Positions 11,001 to 33,742 of a DNA stretch of 64,000 nt are shown here, piece after piece (position 1 is the first letter of the stretch; every line of letters starts with the position of its first letter). The DNA lies in NCBI GenBank assembly GCA_011033025.1, contig WFMF01000040.1, positions 682,001 to 746,000 of the forward strand, written 5' to 3'. This DNA comes from Beroe forskalii. Lineage: Eukaryota; Ctenophora; Nuda; Beroida; Beroidae. The translations under genes were made by a program, and so were the position numbers. The notes below the pieces were generated by a model. That model did no database searches. It had not been told where the DNA came from and saw only the letters and a list, made by a program, of their open reading frames with translations.

Positions 11001-12564
11001 TAATTACAGTTAATAAGCAAAAATAGCGTGACATAGTGGACAACGTTCCCAATAATGGTTCCAACTTATTGCGCTGGAAATAAAGTGTTGATAAAGCAAT
11101 CAAAGCGGTGGTAAACCTTGTAAAGTCAAAGTAACCTAAGGCCATCAGATTAAAGACACATTAACAAGCAATACAAACACTACAAGTAAAGTTAATTATG
11201 TCTGGCAAAATTAGTCCAGAGCAATAATGCAGGAATAATTTCCCGATACTTGGGGCAATTATTTATTAATTATCCCTCTGATAGACATAGCAATTTACAC
11301 GCTTGTAGTAGTTACATATCATTTTACTGCAGGGAGGAGGAGTACATCTTAACATGAAGCTTGACTTGTAAGCAGCCGACAAGTGGCCGGCATTGAGAAC
11401 CTGATTTACTAATTGCCGCGCACGAGAAATAATAGGCGGTACAGTGTCATCAACTCACTACATTATATGTTAAAATAATGATGTCATCCTACCCGCCTAT
11501 TTCTCGTGCGCGGCGTATAACTTTTTAGGTTTTTACCCAATTTATTTTCCAGGACCATGAACGCAGATCACTGATATTGCAAAGTTATTGCCATCGACGA
11601 GCCATCAATAGTATAAGTGATTAAAATGACGTCACAGTCTAACGTGGTATGTTGATGACGTCATTATTTCAACTCAACATGGTATGTTGATGACGACATT
11701 ATTTCAACTCAACATGGTATGTTGATGACGCCATTATTTCAACTCAACATGGCATGTTGATGACGTCATTATTTCAACTCAACATGGTATGTTGATGACG
11801 CCATTATTTCAACTCAACATGGTATGTTGATGACGCCATTATTTCAACTCAACATGGTATGTTGATGACGTCATTATTTCAACTCAATATGGTATGTTGA
11901 TGACGCCATTATTTCAACTCAACATGGTATGTTGATGACGCCATTATTTCAACTCAACATGGTATGTTGATGACGCCATGATCAGAACTTAACATGCTTT
12001 GTTGGTGACAAACTCACCGTTGTTAGCTTTTCTCCGCTTGAGACCCTCTATTTCCGTTTCCAACTCTCCCAGCTTCCTCTTCCTAACTTGAGCCGCCTGA
12101 CTTGGGAAACTCCAGAAGTAGTTAGACGTACCAATCTTCTCAGCACAAACCTTGAGATCAGTGTTAGGAGTTAGGCCGTGTTACGTAACTCTAAGACGAG
12201 AAAATAACTCATCAGTGTTAGATCATACTGCGTTAACAAGCAATTGACATTCAATATTCATAACTATAATCATAACTGTCATCAATTATTCGCTAATTAA
12301 TATATGAGCAAATAACGAGAGCAATTCTCAAGGAAAAATAATTTACAACTAAATAGTTTCCCTCCGACAAAACACCAAAAGCCTCACCAAGTTATCATCC
12401 ACGAGACTCTGTAAAATCTCCTTGACCGACATGGGGGTTATTCCCTTCTCCTTGGGACATATCTTCTCCAGCTCCTTCAGCTGAAACACATCCCTCTTCT
12501 CGTAAAACACTTCTAACATCCGTCGTCTCTTCTCCTCGACACTCAACCCGCGTTTCTTAGACAT
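5068..12564 (-). CDS. MND1: MND1, meiotic nuclear division protein 1 (5' three exons; 3' end not in window)
   Basis: Exons on the minus strand: 12564-12388, 12150-12018 and 5214-5068; phases 0 and 1 join without a break. Exon 1 starts [16 protein letters not shown] and runs through [17 protein letters not shown] to SLVDDNL, the MND1 winged-helix start. Exon 2 carries [14 protein letters not shown], then the start of the coiled coil ([18 protein letters not shown]). Exon 3 continues the coiled coil and ends [12 protein letters not shown] before a GTAAGC donor. The usual C-terminal part (about 60 residues, ANRWTDN to the end) was not found between 1 and 5067, so the gene probably leaves the window. 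MND1 pairs with HOP2 and stimulates DMC1/RAD51 strand exchange in meiosis. Intron 2 is 6.8 kb and contains decayed copies of exons 2 and 3. A GTG-free in-frame extension from an ATG at 12582 is possible, but family proteins begin at MSKK. Confidence 0.9.
5391..5830. repeat. Palindromic element in the left duplication copy
   Basis: Arms of about 65 bp (5558-5622 and 5648-5712) with TGCATCGAGCCGATTTTTGA and its reverse complement. Weaker mirror symmetry extends outward through GATAGACC and GTAGTTATGTT on both sides. Absent from the right copy, so inserted (or deleted) after duplication. Confidence 0.75.
6630..6705. repeat. 10-bp tandem repeat (AACCTTATTT)n
   Basis: About seven uninterrupted units. 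The equivalent site in the right copy (10735-10800) has about six less regular units. Confidence 0.9.
6912..7837. other. 0.92-kb segment present only in the left duplication copy
   Basis: The right copy passes from TTAATAAGCAA to AAAATAGCGTG at about 11023 without it. It holds a GC-rich patch near 7070-7110 and a GGGACGGA microsatellite at 7630-7670. No terminal repeats were recognised, and its open frames match nothing I know. Confidence 0.5.
8826..8945. repeat. 35-bp array with CRE-like motifs, 3 units (left copy)
   Basis: Unit contains TGTTGATGACGTCATTATTT or the GACGCC variant. It lies just downstream of the donor of the decayed exon 2 copy. Confidence 0.85.
8960..9067 (-). pseudogene. 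Decayed, 5'-truncated duplicate of MND1 exon 2
   Basis: Keeps the GTGAGT donor and most of the coiled-coil codons. It lacks two bases compared with the intact exon (CTTCCCCTTGAG against CTTCCTAACTTGAG), so it is frameshifted, and homology stops at 9067 before the acceptor. Confidence 0.85.
9208..9351 (-). pseudogene. Decayed duplicate of MND1 exon 3
   Basis: Same acceptor and first 30 bases as the intact exon at 5214. It then loses one base in the GAGTCGAGG stretch, which shifts the frame into a stop, has further small deletions, and has lost the GT donor (GTAAGC in the good copy, GGGGAAC here). Confidence 0.85.
9798..10313. mobile_element. Short inverted-repeat insertion with GGAGGGCAAA repeats
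   Basis: The left copy has an empty site (GATTGCTATAGCAACAATTATC at 6242). The inserted segment has imperfect ends TTGCTATAGTCATAGCTTCC and its near reverse complement. Inside are two poly-T runs and several AAAAAGGAGGGCAAA units. It resembles a non-autonomous terminal-inverted-repeat element. Confidence 0.65.
11640..11995. repeat. 35-bp array with CRE-like motifs, 10 units (right copy)
   Basis: Ten units, three with the palindrome TGACGTCA (the CREB/ATF site), six with TGACGCCA and one with TGACGACA. It starts about 20 bases past the donor of the intact MND1 exon 2, so it is intronic. Binding is not shown by sequence alone. Confidence 0.85.
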
Positions 12565-13262
12565 GCCTACCAGTGTTACCATGGTGAAGTGTTACCATGG
12601 TGAAGTGTTACCATGGTGAAGTGTTACCATGGTGAAGTGGTACCATGGTGAAGTGTTACCATGGTGAAGTTTTACCATGGTGAAGTGTTACAATAGTGAA
12701 GTGTTACTATGGTCTTATGGTGAAGTGATACCATGGTGAAGTGTTACCATGGTGAAGTGATACCATGGTGAAGTGGTACCATGGTGAAGTGGTACCATGG
12801 TGAAGTGGTACCATGGTGAAGTGTTACCATGGTGAAGTGATACCATGGTGAAGTGGTACCATGGTGAAGTGTTACCATGGTGAAGTGTTACCATGGTGAA
12901 GTGTTACCATAGTGAAGTGTTACTATGGTCTTATGGTGAAGTGTTACCATGGTGAAGTGTTTCCATGGTGAAGTGTTACCATGGTGAAGTGGTACCATGG
13001 TGAAGTGTTACCATGGTGAAGTGTTACCATGGTGAAGTGTTTCCATGGTGAAGTGTTTCCATGGTGAAGTGTTACCATGGTGAAGTGTTACCATGGTGAA
13101 GTGTTACCATGGTGAAGTGATACCATGGTGAAGTGTTACCATGGTGAAGTGTTACCATGGTGAAGTGTTACCATGGTGAAGTGATACCATGGTGAAGTGT
13201 TACCATGGTGAAGTGTTACCATGGTGATGGGTAATCATGTTGAAGTTTTACCATGGTGAGAT
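12565..13262. repeat. 16-bp minisatellite with ACCATGG, directly upstream of MND1 ATG
   Basis: About 43 units of ACCATGGTGAAGTGTT with small variants (GATACC, TTTCC, ACTATGGTCTTATGG). On the MND1 strand each unit reads TTCACCATGG, a strong translation-start context. The array begins one codon-cluster upstream of the MND1 start codon, so it occupies its 5' leader or promoter. Confidence 0.9.
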
Positions 13263-14260
13263 GTTACCTTGTTGAAGTGTCACTTGGAGTGTTACCATGT
13301 TGAGGTTTCAACTAAAGAACTAAGATCGGTTACACTGTTACATTCCTTTGTAAGTTTGTAGCAAATGGTAGAAAATAGAATGTCAAAGAACTTGGTTGCC
13401 ATGCAGCTGATCATACTATCTTTTAAAGATCAAGGTGTGAATTGTGTCAAGTGCTCCGGAATTTAAATGGCAACCTGGTTTTTAAGTATTTGATTTAATA
13501 GTTGGTCTTCCCGTGAAAGACGTTTTGTGGAAAACGGGACAAAAATTTATATCGAAAGCAAAAAATGGAGTCGAATCCTCAATCGAACTCGAAGCCTACA
13601 ACGAGTCATAGCGGCTGGCATACATCGCAAACTCACTGCCGTAAATATGCGCAATATAGAGTTTTATTGAGATACAATAGATCGGGAGCGTTCTAAGAAG
13701 AGCAGTGAAGAAACATATTGTTATCTTACAAACACTCAATTCATACAATAACAACTTTACAACAAGGAATATATAACACAAGAAGAGTGGTATAATGCTG
13801 AGCTCACATAACAGAAAGTCACATAGCTGATGGAGTGTACACGCCGCCTGTCAACACCCTTCACTTGCCTACACTTAATGGAGTGTCACACGGCCTGGGT
13901 ATATTCTCAGGAAATTATTCCTTATAAGGGCATAACAACTTCCATTGGTTCCTTATAAGGTGCTATTTTATGAAGCCAGCTTTATGTCTTCATTAAACTT
14001 GTAAGATGAGTCATATTGAGCTGAATTGTGTTGAAAGCTGTGCAGCATTTTATGAATTTTATGTGAATTACGTCGGGTTTGTTGGGGAAACCTCACAGTA
14101 CATAAGTTACGTATTTTCTTATTTTGCACTCTTAGCAAGTCACTTCCTGATCTACTCTTTCCTTCATCCAATCGTTATAATTCTGCAGTGTTGTCATTGA
14201 TTATGCACCTTCCAGGCATGTTTTTGCTATGTATTCAAAAACCCTATAGGCACCAGTGTA
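13263..14260. other. Intergenic stretch between KAP3 3' end and MND1 5' end
   Basis: Degenerate traces of the 16-bp repeat to about 13310. Then AT-rich sequence with short frames on both strands that I cannot assign. The MND1 promoter should lie here, but no clear core element is visible. Confidence 0.35.
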
Positions 14261-14262
14261 CC

Positions 14263-14365
14263 GTGCGCAATAAATTATTACGCACTGAAGTGCCAAAATC
14301 AGGATTTATTACGCACTGTAGGTCATAATAATTTATTATGGTGTGCGTAATAATTTATTTCGCAC
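14263..14365. repeat. Pair of opposed hairpins GTGCG...CGCAC
   Basis: GTGCGCAATAAATTATTACGCAC-type sequence at 14263-14285 and GTGCGTAATAATTTATTTCGCAC-type at 14343-14365, with another TTATTACGCAC at about 14307. Each is near-palindromic. Confidence 0.7.
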
Positions 14366-14499
14366 AGTCCACCCAGTTGTAGCTTCATATCATAGATTAA
14401 AACATTTCCTTGTGTTTGAAATTATTCCCTTTTTTACGAGTAATTACGGTGCATAATTCAGTTTAATAACTCGTGAAAAGTGCAAAACTCTGCAATAAA

Positions 14500-14592
14500 A
14501 ACCTCGGCCTTCGGCCTCGGTTCTTAATGCGATATAACACACTCGGGCCTTCGGCCCTCGTGTGTTATATCACGTTTTGCAATTTTTATTCG
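14500..14592. repeat. Two strong TTC-loop hairpins near the KAP3 3' end
   Basis: Stem 1: CCTCGGCC-TTC-GGCCTCGG at 14502-14520. Stem 2 (14531-14571): GATATAACACA and TCGGGCC, loop TTC, GGCCCTCG and TGTGTTATATC, about 18 base pairs. An AATAAA signal on the minus strand is at 14590-14585, 370 bases past the KAP3 stop, and could be its polyadenylation signal. Confidence 0.7.
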
Positions 14593-14849
14593 TTACTAAA
14601 CCCTTGATTGGTTAATTGCCAAGTTATCGACAATATCGCAGGAGATCACCAACACACTGACCATCTTTCAAAGCACGCTCCTTTGCATGATGTGACACAT
14701 AAACAGTAGAGGAAGGGGTCTCGCTCTGGATTCTGTGTAATTATCTAGAATTCTGGTTAAACTGGGCAGATTTATCTGAAACAAATAGACACAAAGACGG
14801 CTCGCTCGATCTCAGAAACAGACGACTTTGTCTCAAATAATCATATCTG

Positions 14850-14956
14850 TGACACACCTGGCTCTAGCGCAGGTGCCGGGTGACACACCTGGCTCTACCG
14901 CAGGTGCCGGGTGACACACCTGGCTCTACCGCAGGTGCCAGGTGACACACCTGGCT

Positions 14957-14968
<12 letters not shown>
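14850..14968. repeat. 31-bp tandem repeat overlapping the KAP3 stop codon
   Basis: Four units of GGTGACACACCTGGCTCTAS plus CGCAGGTGCC. The last codons and TAG stop of KAP3 (14967-14957) lie in the outermost unit, so the array grew from the end of the coding region. Confidence 0.9.
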
Positions 14969-28212
<13,244 letters not shown>

Positions 28213-28720
28213 CTTGAAATGCTCAAGATATGCTGATAATATTATATGAGGAAATCACAAGGTTCTACAGTACTTTAGAGGTGTACTTTAGAGGTGAAAG
28301 AAGAACTCATAGAAAATAGTTTTAAACTTAACAACACTACTATTTACAATCAAATTTGAGCTAGGTGCTTATCACCACATGGAGTTTTCTGAAGACGAGA
28401 AATAATATAATCATTTTCAAATGTTGTATTCTCGAAACTGGCAGTAAATCAGTGGTGTAACATAGATCTGATTTGAATCCTTTTTTGCATTCTTAGTGTT
28501 TCACTATGGGGTCCCCCTCAGTCAATGCTAAAAGCAATGAAGTTCAACATCATAGAAAATGTAACTGCCTGTGAGAGCAGGCAAATATATAAGATTTAAA
28601 TGCCAACAGCACAGCTGGAGACATTTATTTGATTTAGTAAACATACCATTTTGGAATTTACTGTTGTAAAATGTTGAATATTTATTTTATATTGAATATT
28701 TATTGAATTTATTGAATAGT
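28213..28720. other. 5' flank of KAP3
   Basis: AT-rich, should contain the KAP3 5' leader and promoter. No definite promoter motif or second gene is visible. Confidence 0.4.
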
Positions 28721-28722
28721 TA

Positions 28723-29251
28723 TGGTACCAGGGGGTGACTGCTGGGGGCCTACCTCATAAAAAGCTCTCGCAATTTAAACACCTGAAAAGCTAAGGTAGG
28801 CATTGGACTGAAGATGCCTGCACACCACTCATCTTGGTGTGACTCACTTAGATCCTGCTGCTCTCCACATTGGATTACCTAAAGGGATCATGTTGGTGTT
28901 CAAGTACGGAGTTGGAGAAAAGTCTTGCAGACTGATGTCTTGAAGAAAGATTTCTTTTTAATTCGAATATATTTATTGAATTTATTGAATATTTATTGAA
29001 TTCATTTTTGAATTAAAAAGAAATCTTTCTTCAAGACATCAATCTGCAAGACTTTTCTCCAACTCCGTACTTGAACACCAACATGATCCCTTTAGGTAAT
29101 CCAATGTGGAGAGCAGCAGGATCTAAGTGAGTCACACCAAGATGAGGGTGTGTAGGCATCTTCAGTCCAATACCTACCTCAGCTTTCGGGGTGTTTAAAT
29201 TGCGAGAGCTTTTTATGAGGTAGGCCCCCAAGCAGTCACCCCCTGGTACCA
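28723..29251. mobile_element. Long hairpin (foldback/MITE-like) element
   Basis: Arms of about 240 bp (28723-28962 and 29007-29251) beginning at TGGTACCAGGGGGTGACTGC, nearly perfect reverse complements apart from short indels, with a 45-bp AT-rich spacer. A related piece lies at 37140-37312. Confidence 0.9.
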
Positions 29252-29259
29252 GGGTATAG

Positions 29260-30290
29260 CACTGTCAAGTGCAGTGACCACCTGCCTGAATGAAACTGAA
29301 GCTTGGTCTTTGGTCTTTGTATGTACTCCAAGCATCAAGAAATTAAGCAAAACACTTAGTGAAGAGAAGTAGAACTAGAGGACCGGTGGATTGAATTCAA
29401 ATATTTGTTTTATCTAACCATTGTCGACTTGATCTTTGTATCTAGTTAGGACCAGATGGAACTTTATTTTCCCTACACTGGATAAAGACATCGATGAACT
29501 TAATTTCCTTGATGAACTTGAAGCTCCTGAAACTAACACACTTCATCTTGTGAATGTGGGAGTGTTGGGCACCCCTCAAATGCATTCAACCCTACAACAC
29601 AGTCACAAGTCCGTGTGCAACAGTAGACCATATCATTTTTTGGTGTCTCATGCTTTAATTGGATCTGCCTAGCTCTCTGATGGCATTTCTTTCATGGATC
29701 CTGTCAAAATCTACAGTTGGAGTTGTTGGACTGTTGACTACAAAGATGACTGTATTTGTTCTACAAAGAAGAGGTATGATTAACTTGATTTAAAAATGCT
29801 GGCAACATACTGTTAACAGCAAATATAAAATGTCAATTGGGGTTTAACACTACAGCTACACTGATATCTATGATATCTATTATCTATGTAAATTATTTAT
29901 TTATTGTTAATTTTTATTCGAAATAAAGCTTTTTGCCTAATTTACCATTTACAATTTATAGTAACCCAATTGGCACCCCGCACCATTGAACAAAGTCTCC
30001 ATATTCTAAGATACTACTGCATTAGTTGGAAAGTTTTTAATGAAAAAGGCAAATCTCAACATAGTAAATACGTAAAACTTAAGCACGAAATTCAACTATC
30101 ATTTGCCCAATTGGTACTCCAAAACCAAACTAATCTGTCAATTCTGTTCAGGTTTTCACAGCCTGTGTTTCCTTTCCCCCAGAATTTGGCAACCTTTGAC
30201 ATGTTGAAATTATGCCCTCAAGGTGAAATGTCTCATCTGAAAACACTCTAAATCATACTCCCTTATAAAGATCCAACGCCATATTATAGG
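29260..30290. other. Non-coding stretch with unassigned short frames
   Basis: Frames at 29436-29672 and 29904-30251 have ordinary-looking composition but no motif or homology that I recognise. They could be fragments of transposon proteins. Confidence 0.3.
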
Positions 30291-30295
30291 ATATA

Positions 30296-30577
30296 CTAGC
30301 AGGCCCGTTGGGCCTGCAAATACACAGCTCACTCGGCGCTGCTACGCAGCACCTCGTTCGCAAGTTTCAAACCCCACAATTCAAATTAACTAAATACTTT
30401 TTACCGCATCAAAAAATTCCAATCCGATCAAAAGTTATGAAGCTCCGAAATCAAAACTGCATTAAACAGAAATGAATGCGCACGCAGTTAACCTGCACGT
30501 GCAATTTCCTCCATTACAGGCGCGTTGCCATGGGGCGTGACTTAAAACATACACAATCTGCGACTTTATAAGTAAGA
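30296..30577 (-). mobile_element. Short Helitron-like element, 3' end of GPCR unit A
   Basis: 282 bp, TC...CTAG, with two adjacent hairpins near the 3' end (GTGCTGCGTAGCAGC and GCAGGCCC-AAC-GGGCCTGC). Confidence 0.75.
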
Positions 30578-30885
30578 CAAGGTACCGTTGTTAACAAGGT
30601 GCCGTTGTTAACAATGTACCGTGGTTAACAACGGTACCTTTTCGAAAGCATTACCTCGTTAACAACAGTACCTCGTTAACAACGGTACCTTGTTAACAAT
30701 GATGCCTTGTTTACGACGGTACCTTGTTTACAAAAGTACCTCTTTTACAACGGTTGTTCAACCGTTGTAAACAACCGTTGTTCACGAGGTTCCGTTGCCA
30801 GAACGGTTGCCTGTTAGTTGTTAACGGTTGCCTGTTAGTTGTTAACGGTACCGTTCTTACGATCAGTACCGTGGTTCTGTTGTAA
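30578..30885. repeat. GGTACCNTGTTAAC minisatellite
   Basis: Irregular 15-17-bp units rich in GGTACC and GTTAAC, with an inner inverted stretch CAACCGTTGTAAACAACCGTTG. Present inverted at 54027-54337 in the second unit. Confidence 0.8.
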
Positions 30886-31055
30886 ATGATGTGCTAGCTT
30901 CTTGGCTGTCGAGATAAGCAGTCGACATTCAGTCTTGGTTGGAGAAGCAGTCGGGTTCGGTCATGCCCAAACTTTATGCACTAATTATTCCCTTTTGCCC
31001 TAACTATGCCAAGTGGCTATGCATCATATCAGATGTATACTAATTTATTATCTGT

Positions 31056-31199
31056 GTTCAGTGTATAGTTGGCTCCGTCCGGCGTCCCCCAGTACCCTCC
31101 CAGCATCATTGACGACATTGAAGATCTCAATGAAACAGCTTCCAGGTGATATTATACGCAGAGGCACAAGGAACGCGCGCCTTTTGCGAGAACAGAGGG
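31056..31199 (+). other. Possible captured exon in the Helitron-like cargo
   Basis: Open stretch between a GTTCAG acceptor-like site and an AGAGGGTGAG donor-like site, in a frame reading SWLRPASPSTLPAS and then GDIIRRGTRNARLL. It is GC-richer than its surroundings and kept in both units. I do not recognise it; rolling-circle elements are known to pick up exons. Confidence 0.3.
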
Positions 31200-31894
31200 T
31201 GAGATGTTAGGTGTGAGAGGTAACGATTGAGCGGGTACGGGTAGAGAGGTTCAAAAATCATTTCCCACTCGAATTAATTTCATACAGTGATTACACTTAT
31301 TTATGTTGATGGGTAGCAGGTGGGAGGTAACCCACTTACCAGTGATATTTTCCGCTCGAGATAGATTTTTTACTCAAAAGCAAGATTTAATTCAGCACTT
31401 TTAGATAGAATTAGTTAATAATTACCAAAAATTACCAAGAAATGGATAGCCCCTCTCCCTAGATAACGGCCCATATTCTCTCGACTTTTTGAGATTAGAA
31501 TCAAATATAGGATACTTAGAGAGTACATGGTGGCATTCTTCGCATTCTTCTACCAGTTTACACATTCCTGTCAGTGCTACTCAGGAAAAATATTGGCGTG
31601 ATGTTTCATCTCTCAAAGCACGTGCTAAGGCTGCAGACGTAACAGAAAACATGAAGTGTCTACCAGTTCTTGAGATTGGTAGTTGAGAGCAGAAAAGTCT
31701 GATTTCACGTGATCAAGGATCGTAAGATTTATAAAACCGATTTCAGTTAATCAGAATTCAAGAATTATATTTCGCTTTACTTCTTGCTTACCTGCAGCAC
31801 CTTTCATTGAATAGGCTTCTTGTATCTCCAACCTTTGGGTTTGGGTCCTCATTTAAGTACCTTTTAGCACTACCTCTGGATTTTTGAAAACCTA

Positions 31895-32815
31895 ATGAAC
31901 GTCTCCTTCACCAACTACACTGAGTATGGCATCTACAACCAGGCTGTCCGCTACTGCTGGACCTCTTACTATATCTTAACCATCTTTTCCTCCTTTCTGG
32001 GGGATTCCATCATCTTATTGGCATCCATAAAATACGATGCCTTCAAGCTTCACAAAGCCATTGTCACCATCATGCAGCACATGGCAGTGTGTGATCTATT
32101 CATCTCATTCAACAATTGTCTGTCCCTTGTTACTCTGATCTCAGAACGGAATAATCAGGGGTCCTTCCCCTGCTATTTTCAGAGTTATGCACGTTACTAC
32201 GCCTATCCGGCTAGCTTCTACTTCACAGCTGCCTTAACCAGTATCAAGCTCCTCATAGTCCAGTACCCGATACATGCTCGTCTCTGGACTAAAATCAAAG
32301 CTCATATTGTCTGTGGAATCATCTGGATCTGTTCTCTAACTATTCCTATTGCCTTAATTGTTATTGATAAGGATGACGTGCAATTCAATTATTTACAATA
32401 CTACTGCCTCTATAGCTTTTCGGCGGAAGTTTGGACAATCTGGAGATCGGTTTTAGGTGGCTTAGCATCAGTGGTACCAAACATAATTGTCATAGTAACC
32501 ACTACATGGCTCATAGTGAAGGCCGTGAGATTAACGAATAGAGCGGGTGACAGGATTAAATGGCAGGGTGTGTCAACAGTCATTGCAACTGCTGTGGTGT
32601 ACTGTTTATCTGTGCTGCCAGTAGGGCTGTTCCACATATTGGGAAAATTCATCAAGGATCCAATGCTATACGTTCACTTCTGGAGAGTAGCCCATTCCAC
32701 CACTAACATCAACGTCATGGCTAACTTCTATATATACAGCCTTACAGTGCAAAGTTTCAGGGAGTTTCTGAGGCAAAGAGCAGCACTTATATGGGGAGCA
32801 ATCTGTGGGATATGA
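31895..32815 (+). CDS. Rhodopsin-type seven-transmembrane receptor (GPCR), copy A
   Basis: 306 residues in one exon. The N-terminus has two N-glycosylation sequons (NVSFTNYT). Hydrophobic segments fit TM1 (YYILTIFSSFLGDSIILLAS), TM2 (IVTIMQHMAVCDLFISF), TM3-TM5, TM6 (VSTVIATAVVYCLSVLPVGL) and TM7 (NVMANFYIYSLTVQSF). LGD in TM1 stands for the usual GN-V, and CDL in TM2 for the LAxxD motif. The DRY motif after TM3 is replaced by VQYPIHA and NPxxY by NFYIYSL, so both class A switches are altered. A CYF/YCLYSF cysteine pair could form the usual extracellular disulfide. The ligand is not predictable. The gene is intronless and sits as cargo between two Helitron-like elements; a frameshifted inverted copy is at 52117-53038. 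Confidence 0.85.
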   Translation: MNVSFTNYTEYGIYNQAVRYCWTSYYILTIFSSFLGDSIILLASIKYDAFKLHKAIVTIMQHMAVCDLFISFNNCLSLVTLISERNNQGSFPCYFQSYARYYAYPASFYFTAALTSIKLLIVQYPIHARLWTKIKAHIVCGIIWICSLTIPIALIVIDKDDVQFNYLQYYCLYSFSAEVWTIWRSVLGGLASVVPNIIVIVTTTWLIVKAVRLTNRAGDRIKWQGVSTVIATAVVYCLSVLPVGLFHILGKFIKDPMLYVHFWRVAHSTTNINVMANFYIYSLTVQSFREFLRQRAALIWGAICGI

Positions 32816-33474
32816 GGAGGAGGAGAGGCTAGGATATCTGGTGTGAGGGGAGACAAGACCTCTTCTACAGCAGGGAAGAAAACAACGTCTACAACTGCGG
32901 GGGAGAATGCTGTGTCAACTGCCAGAGAACAGAGATCAGAAACTCAAGTTTAAGGACAGAAGTTTTCCTTAATGCAATTCTGAGTTTTATTCACCAAAGA
33001 ACATTAATTAAGTTTGTTTAGATTGTTACAAGGAACGTTTGTGTTTGATAATTTTACAGCAAGAAGATACCAGGAGCAGTTGTTGTAATTGATGAAAAAC
33101 TTAAGATGAAGTAGCTTTTAAAATATAAAGAGCAGTCTAAAAATCATTGAAAATCTTTAGAAAATCATGACATTAGCAATAACGCTAGCAGACTTAATTT
33201 TAGCCACACTATCATAAATAAAATTTATGGTAATGAAAGTTACTTCAATAATGATACAATAATAAGGACTCAGGTGGATCAGTACTAAGCAATTTAATGT
33301 TCAGCTCGTGTGTTCTTGCAAAGAGTTGTGAAATTTGAAATAGAAGTGTGTTTTATGTGTGGGATGTATCTAGAATCCTTGGTTGTTCCGATTGTGTCCA
33401 TAGAACTGCAGTAGAAGTTTTAATTCTTTTTGAATCGTGTGATGTAATGACGTTCGAGTGAATTTTACACTATA

Positions 33475-33742
33475 CTAGCAGGCCCGTTGGGCCTGCAAAT
33501 ACACAGCTCACTCGGCGCTGCTACGCAGCACCTCGTTCGCAAATTTCAAATCAACTATATACTTTTTACCGCACCAAATAATTCCAATCAGATCAAAAGT
33601 TACGGAGCAACGAAATTAAAACAGCTATAAACAGTTATAAACGCACGCACATTTAATCTGCACATGCAATTTCCCCCATTTCGCGCGCGTTGCCATGGGG
33701 CGTGACGTAAAACATACACAATCTGCAACTTTATAAGTAAGA
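33475..33742 (-). mobile_element. Short Helitron-like element, 5' end of GPCR unit A
   Basis: 268 bp, same termini and hairpins as the copy at 30296-30577, with an internal deletion and point changes. Confidence 0.75.

Larger units (their letters stand above)
9098..12150. repeat. Right copy of the tandem segmental duplication inside MND1
   Basis: Carries the intact exon 2 (12150-12018) and a broken exon 3 copy (9351-9208). It lacks the three blocks special to the left copy and has its own 0.5-kb insertion at about 9798-10313. Confidence 0.8.
30296..33742 (-). mobile_element. 3.4-kb Helitron-like composite unit carrying a GPCR (copy A)
   Basis: On the minus strand the unit starts TCTTACTTATAAAG at 33742 and ends GGGCCTGCTAG at 30296. 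The bases outside are A and T, as expected for rolling-circle insertion between A and T. Just before the CTAG end is the hairpin GCAGGCCC-AAC-GGGCCTGC. Both ends carry a complete 270-280-bp short element in the same orientation (33742-33475 and 30577-30296). Homology with the inverted copy at 51167-54619 stops exactly at these termini. No Rep/helicase is present, so it would need one in trans. The hairpin sits closer to CTAG than in textbook Helitrons. Confidence 0.75.

Noticed and set aside
13560..13600. tRNA-like B-box string GAGTCGAATCC
   Set aside because: No A-box at the right distance and no cloverleaf could be drawn.
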